DNA of 46,011 bases from Sphingomonadales bacterium. Its GTDB lineage: Bacteria > Pseudomonadota > Alphaproteobacteria > Sphingomonadales > Sphingomonadaceae. Location: assembly GCA_027489365.1 (NCBI GenBank), contig JAIXZV010000178.1, positions 1 to 46,011 on the forward strand. Reading direction: 5' to 3'. The position numbers and the translations under genes are program-made. The notes under the pieces are model-generated. The model saw only the letters and a list, made by a program, of their open reading frames with translations. It ran no database searches and was not told where the DNA came from. The stretch's first letter is position 1; every line of letters starts with the position of its first letter. This document shows positions 43,240-46,011 of the stretch, piece by piece.

Positions 43240-45111
43240 ATGTCAATACGCCGCCTGCCCGAACATCTCGTCAATCGTATCGCCGCCGGTGAAGTGGTCG
43301 AACGGCCCGCCAGCGCGTTGAAGGAACTGGTCGAAAACGCGATCGATGCAGGCGCGACGCGCATCGCGATACGCCTTGGCGGAGGCGGCACCGATCTGGT
43401 CGAAGTGACCGACGACGGGTGCGGGATGAGTCCGTCCGACATGGCGCTCGCGCTGGAGCGGCACGCCACATCGAAGCTGCCCGACGAGGCAATCGAAAAC
43501 GTCGCGACGCTCGGATTTCGCGGCGAAGCGTTGCCCTCGATCGCGAGCGTCGCGCGCATGACGCTGGAGAGTCGACCGCGCGGTGCCGAGGGTTGGGCGC
43601 GGGTGGTCGATAACGGCGTCTTGGTGTCGGAAGGGCCTGCCGCGATTCCCCCCGGCACGCGCGTGCGGGTCGAGGCGCTGTTCGAGCGCGTACCGGCGCG
43701 GCGCAAGTTCCTGCGTTCGCCGCGCAGCGAATTCGCGGCGTGCATCGATGTGGTGAAGCGGCTGGCGATGGCGCGGCCCGATATCGGCTTTTCGGTCGAG
43801 CATGACGGGCGGCGCTCGCTCGGCGTGACCGGCGGGGAGAGCTTGCCCGACCGGGTCGCGGCGCTGACCGATCGCGGGCTGGTCGACAATGGCGTCGGCG
43901 TGGATTTCGTGCGCGAGGGGATCGGGCTGGGCGGGATCGCGGGCCTGCCGACCTTTAACCGCGGCGTCGCGGATCACCAATATCTGTTCGTTAACGGGCG
44001 GCCGGTGAAGGACCGGCTGCTGATCGGTGCGATCCGCGGCGCTTATGCCGAGATGATGCCGCGTGACCGCCATGCCGTGGTCGCTTTGTTCCTCGATGTG
44101 CCGCCCGACGCGGTCGATGTGAACGTGCATCCGGCGAAGACAGAGGTGCGCTTCCGCGATCCGGCGCTGGTGCGTGGGCTGATCGTCAGTGGTTTGCGGC
44201 GCGCGCTCGATGAGGCGGGGCATCGCAGTCAGCGCGCGCCTGAAAGCGCGCTAGCCGCCTGGACGTCCGGTCAAAGCCCCTCCCCTTCAGGGGAGGGGTA
44301 TGGGGTGGGGCCTCTCCGCGAACTTGACCTAGGGTATGCCGCACGGCCCCACCCCAACCCAGTGCCAGGTCGGTCAGGCTCCCAGCCTGACCTGAATAGC
44401 CCGGGGGGCTATTCACCTGGCACTCCTGAAGGGGAGGGGCTTTATAAGCTCAACGACCGCCGCACCTTCTTCACCCCGCCTCCGCAAGCCCGCGCCGAAC
44501 CCGCCTATGCGCCGCCCCCCGAAACCACCGATTACCCGCTCGGCGTAGCGCGCGGGCAGGTGGCAAAGACCTATATTGTCGCGGAAAGCCCCGACGGCCT
44601 GATCCTGGTCGACCAACACGCCGCGCACGAACGCCTCGTGCTGGAGCGAATGCGCAAGGCGATGGCGAACGGCGGCGTCGCATCACAAGCGCTGCTGCTC
44701 CCCGAAGTGGTCGAACTCGACGAACCGGCGTGTGACCGGCTTGAGGCGCGCGCGGCCGAGCTGAGCGAATTCGGCCTCGACCTCGACCGCTTCGGCCCGC
44801 GCGCAATGCTGGTGCGTGGCGTGCCGGCGATGCTGGGGCAGGGCGACGTGATCGGCCTCGTCACCGATCTCGCCGACGAACTCGCTGCGTTCGACGAGGC
44901 TTTGAGCTTGAAGGAACGCCTCGACCATGTCGCCGCAACGATGGCGTGCCACGGATCGGTGCGCGCCGGGCGCGTGCTATCGGTCGCCGAAATGAACGCC
45001 CTGCTCCGCGAAATGGAGGTCACGCCGCATTCGGGCCAATGCAACCACGGCCGCCCGACCTGGGTGAAGCTCGCGCATGGCGATATCGAGAAGCTGTTCG
45101 GGCGGAAGTGA
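43240..45111 (+). CDS. mutL: MutL, DNA mismatch repair protein with endonuclease motif and inserted repeat
   Basis: The 623-residue protein has the N-terminal GHKL ATPase domain (VVERPASALKELVENAIDAG, DDGCGM, LGFRGEALPSIASV; about 1-210), the transducer domain (NRGVADHQYLFVNGRPVKD, then VDVNVHPAKTEVRF; about 210-330), a linker and the C-terminal dimerisation domain (about 430-623). The linker (about 345-402) is encoded by a 171-bp nested-hairpin repeat, listed separately, and is rich in Gly, Pro and Ser. The endonuclease motif DQHAAHERLVLE and the CNHGRPT segment are present, so this is a nicking MutL as expected where MutH is absent. Confidence 0.97.
   Translation: MSIRRLPEHLVNRIAAGEVVERPASALKELVENAIDAGATRIAIRLGGGGTDLVEVTDDGCGMSPSDMALALERHATSKLPDEAIENVATLGFRGEALPSIASVARMTLESRPRGAEGWARVVDNGVLVSEGPAAIPPGTRVRVEALFERVPARRKFLRSPRSEFAACIDVVKRLAMARPDIGFSVEHDGRRSLGVTGGESLPDRVAALTDRGLVDNGVGVDFVREGIGLGGIAGLPTFNRGVADHQYLFVNGRPVKDRLLIGAIRGAYAEMMPRDRHAVVALFLDVPPDAVDVNVHPAKTEVRFRDPALVRGLIVSGLRRALDEAGHRSQRAPESALAAWTSGQSPSPSGEGYGVGPLRELDLGYAARPHPNPVPGRSGSQPDLNSPGGYSPGTPEGEGLYKLNDRRTFFTPPPQARAEPAYAPPPETTDYPLGVARGQVAKTYIVAESPDGLILVDQHAAHERLVLERMRKAMANGGVASQALLLPEVVELDEPACDRLEARAAELSEFGLDLDRFGPRAMLVRGVPAMLGQGDVIGLVTDLADELAAFDEALSLKERLDHVAATMACHGSVRAGRVLSVAEMNALLREMEVTPHSGQCNHGRPTWVKLAHGDIEKLFGRK
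44273..44443. repeat. 171-bp nested inverted-repeat (REP-like) element inside mutL
   Basis: Outer arms AAAGCCCCTCCCCTTCAG (44273-44290) and CTGAAGGGGAGGGGCTTT (44426-44443) are perfect 18-bp complements. Inside are TGGGGTGGGGCC/GGCCCCACCCCA (44301-44312 with 44345-44356) and AGTGCCAGGT/ACCTGGCACT (44361-44370 with 44415-44424). The last pair encloses GTCAGGCT/AGCCTGAC (44373-44391) and GAATAGCCC/GGGCTATTC (44394-44414). All five pairings are compatible, giving a branched fold. The length is exactly 57 codons, so the mutL frame is kept. Confidence 0.88.
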
Positions 45112-45259
45112 AGCTTTCGCTGCGATTAAGCCGAATCGCACCACCCAACGCTTCACCGCTAAAATAAAACGACTCGCCGTATTGAAACCATTCGGGCGCA
45201 TACGCATTTGAGGGTCAGAGGTTCTGATTTGCAGACCAGCAACACGAAGTGACGCCGCA

Positions 45260-45337
45260 ATGACCAAGGTTCTTCCCGTTTTCCTCGCCCTCATCCCGTT
45301 CGCGGCTTTGGTGAGTGCGTGCGTGGTGACCGGGTAA
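45260..45337 (+). CDS. 25-residue lipoprotein-like small ORF
   Basis: The ORF reads MTKVLPVFLALIPFAALVSA followed by CVVTG and a stop. It is a short hydrophobic segment ending in LVSAC, a plausible lipobox, so the product could be a tiny lipoprotein whose mature part is only five residues (CVVTG). It lies between mutL and the rplI terminator. There is no strong ribosome site, and its function is unknown. The call is tentative. Confidence 0.35.
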   Translation: MTKVLPVFLALIPFAALVSACVVTG

Positions 45338-45381
45338 CCGCGCTCCGCTCCAGCCCCCAATCCCCGGGGCGGAGACACACG

Positions 45382-45417
45382 AAAAGGGCCGCCCGGATCA
45401 CTCCGGGCGGCCCTTTT
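45382..45417. terminator. strong bidirectional rho-independent terminator
   Basis: AAAAGGGCCGCCCGGA and TCCGGGCGGCCCTTTT form a perfect 16-bp stem with a 4-base loop (TCAC). With T runs at both ends it can end rplI on the minus strand and the mutL-side transcript on the plus strand. Confidence 0.92.
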
Positions 45418-45439
45418 ACGTCGTAACGAGCGGTAACGC

Positions 45440-46011
45440 TCAGGCTTCTGGCTGAGCCTCGGCCTGCGCGTCGGCTGCGCCGACCTCCGCGGTCGCGCCC
45501 GGCTCGGCATTCGGATCGTATGCTTCGACGAAGCCCGCCTCGTCCTTTTCGAACATGGCGGCCATGACGTCGACGCCCTTCGCCTGCATCTCGGCCTCTT
45601 CGGGCGAGCGCGCGACGTTGACCTTGATCGTTACCGAAACTTCCGGGTGCAGCGCAACCTTCACTTCGTACAGGCCGATCGCCTTGATCGGCTTGTTGAG
45701 CGCGATCGCCGACTTCGGCAGCTTGTGACCATCGGCCTCGAGCGCGTCGATCAGATCGCGCACTGCGACCGAACCGTAGAGCTGGCCGGTGTTCGACGAC
45801 TGACGGATCAGCGTCAGCGTGATGCCGTCGATCGTCTTGGCTTCGACCTCGGCATGGGCACGACGCTCGGCATTCTCGGCCACGATCTTTTCGCGGTTCT
45901 TCTCGAAGACCTTGCGGTTGGCTTCGTTGGAGCGAAGCGCCTTCTTGTTCGGCAGCAGGTAATTACGGGCGAACCCGTCCTTCACCTTGACGACGTCGCC
46001 AATGTTGCCGA
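45440..46011 (-). CDS. rplI: 50S ribosomal protein L9 (partial at 5' end)
   Basis: The gene runs off the window, and only the first dozen or so residues (the MDVILLERVEKLG part) are missing. The visible sequence begins GNIGDVVKVKDGFARNYLLP, the diagnostic L9 start, followed by the long connecting helix (about 40-80) and the C-terminal rRNA-binding domain. An acidic, Ala-rich tail of about 35 residues extends beyond the standard domain (AGFVEAYDPNAEPGATAEVG and onward), as is common in alphaproteobacterial L9. The GTG at 45985 is an internal valine, not the start. L9 sits at the base of the L1 stalk and affects reading fidelity. Confidence 0.97.
   Translation of the reverse strand, partial: GNIGDVVKVKDGFARNYLLPNKKALRSNEANRKVFEKNREKIVAENAERRAHAEVEAKTIDGITLTLIRQSSNTGQLYGSVAVRDLIDALEADGHKLPKSAIALNKPIKAIGLYEVKVALHPEVSVTIKVNVARSPEEAEMQAKGVDVMAAMFEKDEAGFVEAYDPNAEPGATAEVGAADAQAEAQPEA

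Overview
The window reads as chromosomal DNA of a GC-rich alphaproteobacterium, most likely a sphingomonad (Sphingomonas or a close relative). The evidence is the ccoI-ccoS-hemN run, two large TonB-dependent receptors of the sphingomonad carbohydrate type with no SusD partner, Tat-exported glycosidases, and a typical mreB-mreC-mreD-mrdA-rodA block next to mutL and rplI. This assignment rests on gene content and protein style, not on a database search.

Layout. Positions 1-1805 are core: the last codons of ccoI, all of ccoS, hemN with an FNR-type box just upstream, and a small exported cysteine protein. Positions 1806-2334 hold degraded DNA, including the start of an IS481-like transposase. Positions 2335-36775 are a 34 kb catabolic region. 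Its minus-strand operon runs from 15304 down to 2335 (APC permease, PfkB kinase, GH4 glycosidase, ethanolamine-type permease, M61 peptidase, phospholipase C, GH2 glycosidase, MFS transporter). Six of its seven gene junctions overlap, mostly as ATGA or GTGA. An RpiR/MurR regulator is divergent to it. Plus-strand genes follow: two TonB-dependent receptors, a secreted PHP-domain metallohydrolase and a GH92 alpha-mannosidase. Then come a convergent SIS-type amino-sugar deaminase, a GH125 alpha-mannosidase coupled to eutB and eutC, and iolG divergent from iolC-iolD-iolE. A tRNA-Lys(CTT) gene at 37051-37126 closes the region. After it come the core genes rodA, mrdA (PBP2), mreD, mreC and mreB on the minus strand, mutL on the plus strand, a 25-residue lipoprotein-like ORF, and the truncated rplI.

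How the genes may work together. The region encodes a route for every small building block of a glycosylphosphatidylinositol (GPI) anchor: a phospholipase C and a possible phosphoesterase for the phosphodiesters, GH92 (mostly alpha-1,2) and GH125 (alpha-1,6) mannosidases for the trimannosyl core, a GH4 enzyme with the alpha-type CDxP motif plus PfkB kinase and SIS deaminase for glucosamine, an ethanolamine permease plus EutBC for ethanolamine, and IolGCDE for inositol. My main inference is that this is a GPI-anchor (or GPI-glycan) utilisation locus, with the two receptors importing the released glycan. No single gene proves it; the combination does the arguing. Other notable signals are a shared promoter core before both receptors, a dyad that may be the RpiR operator, and a 171-bp nested-hairpin element inserted in frame in mutL.
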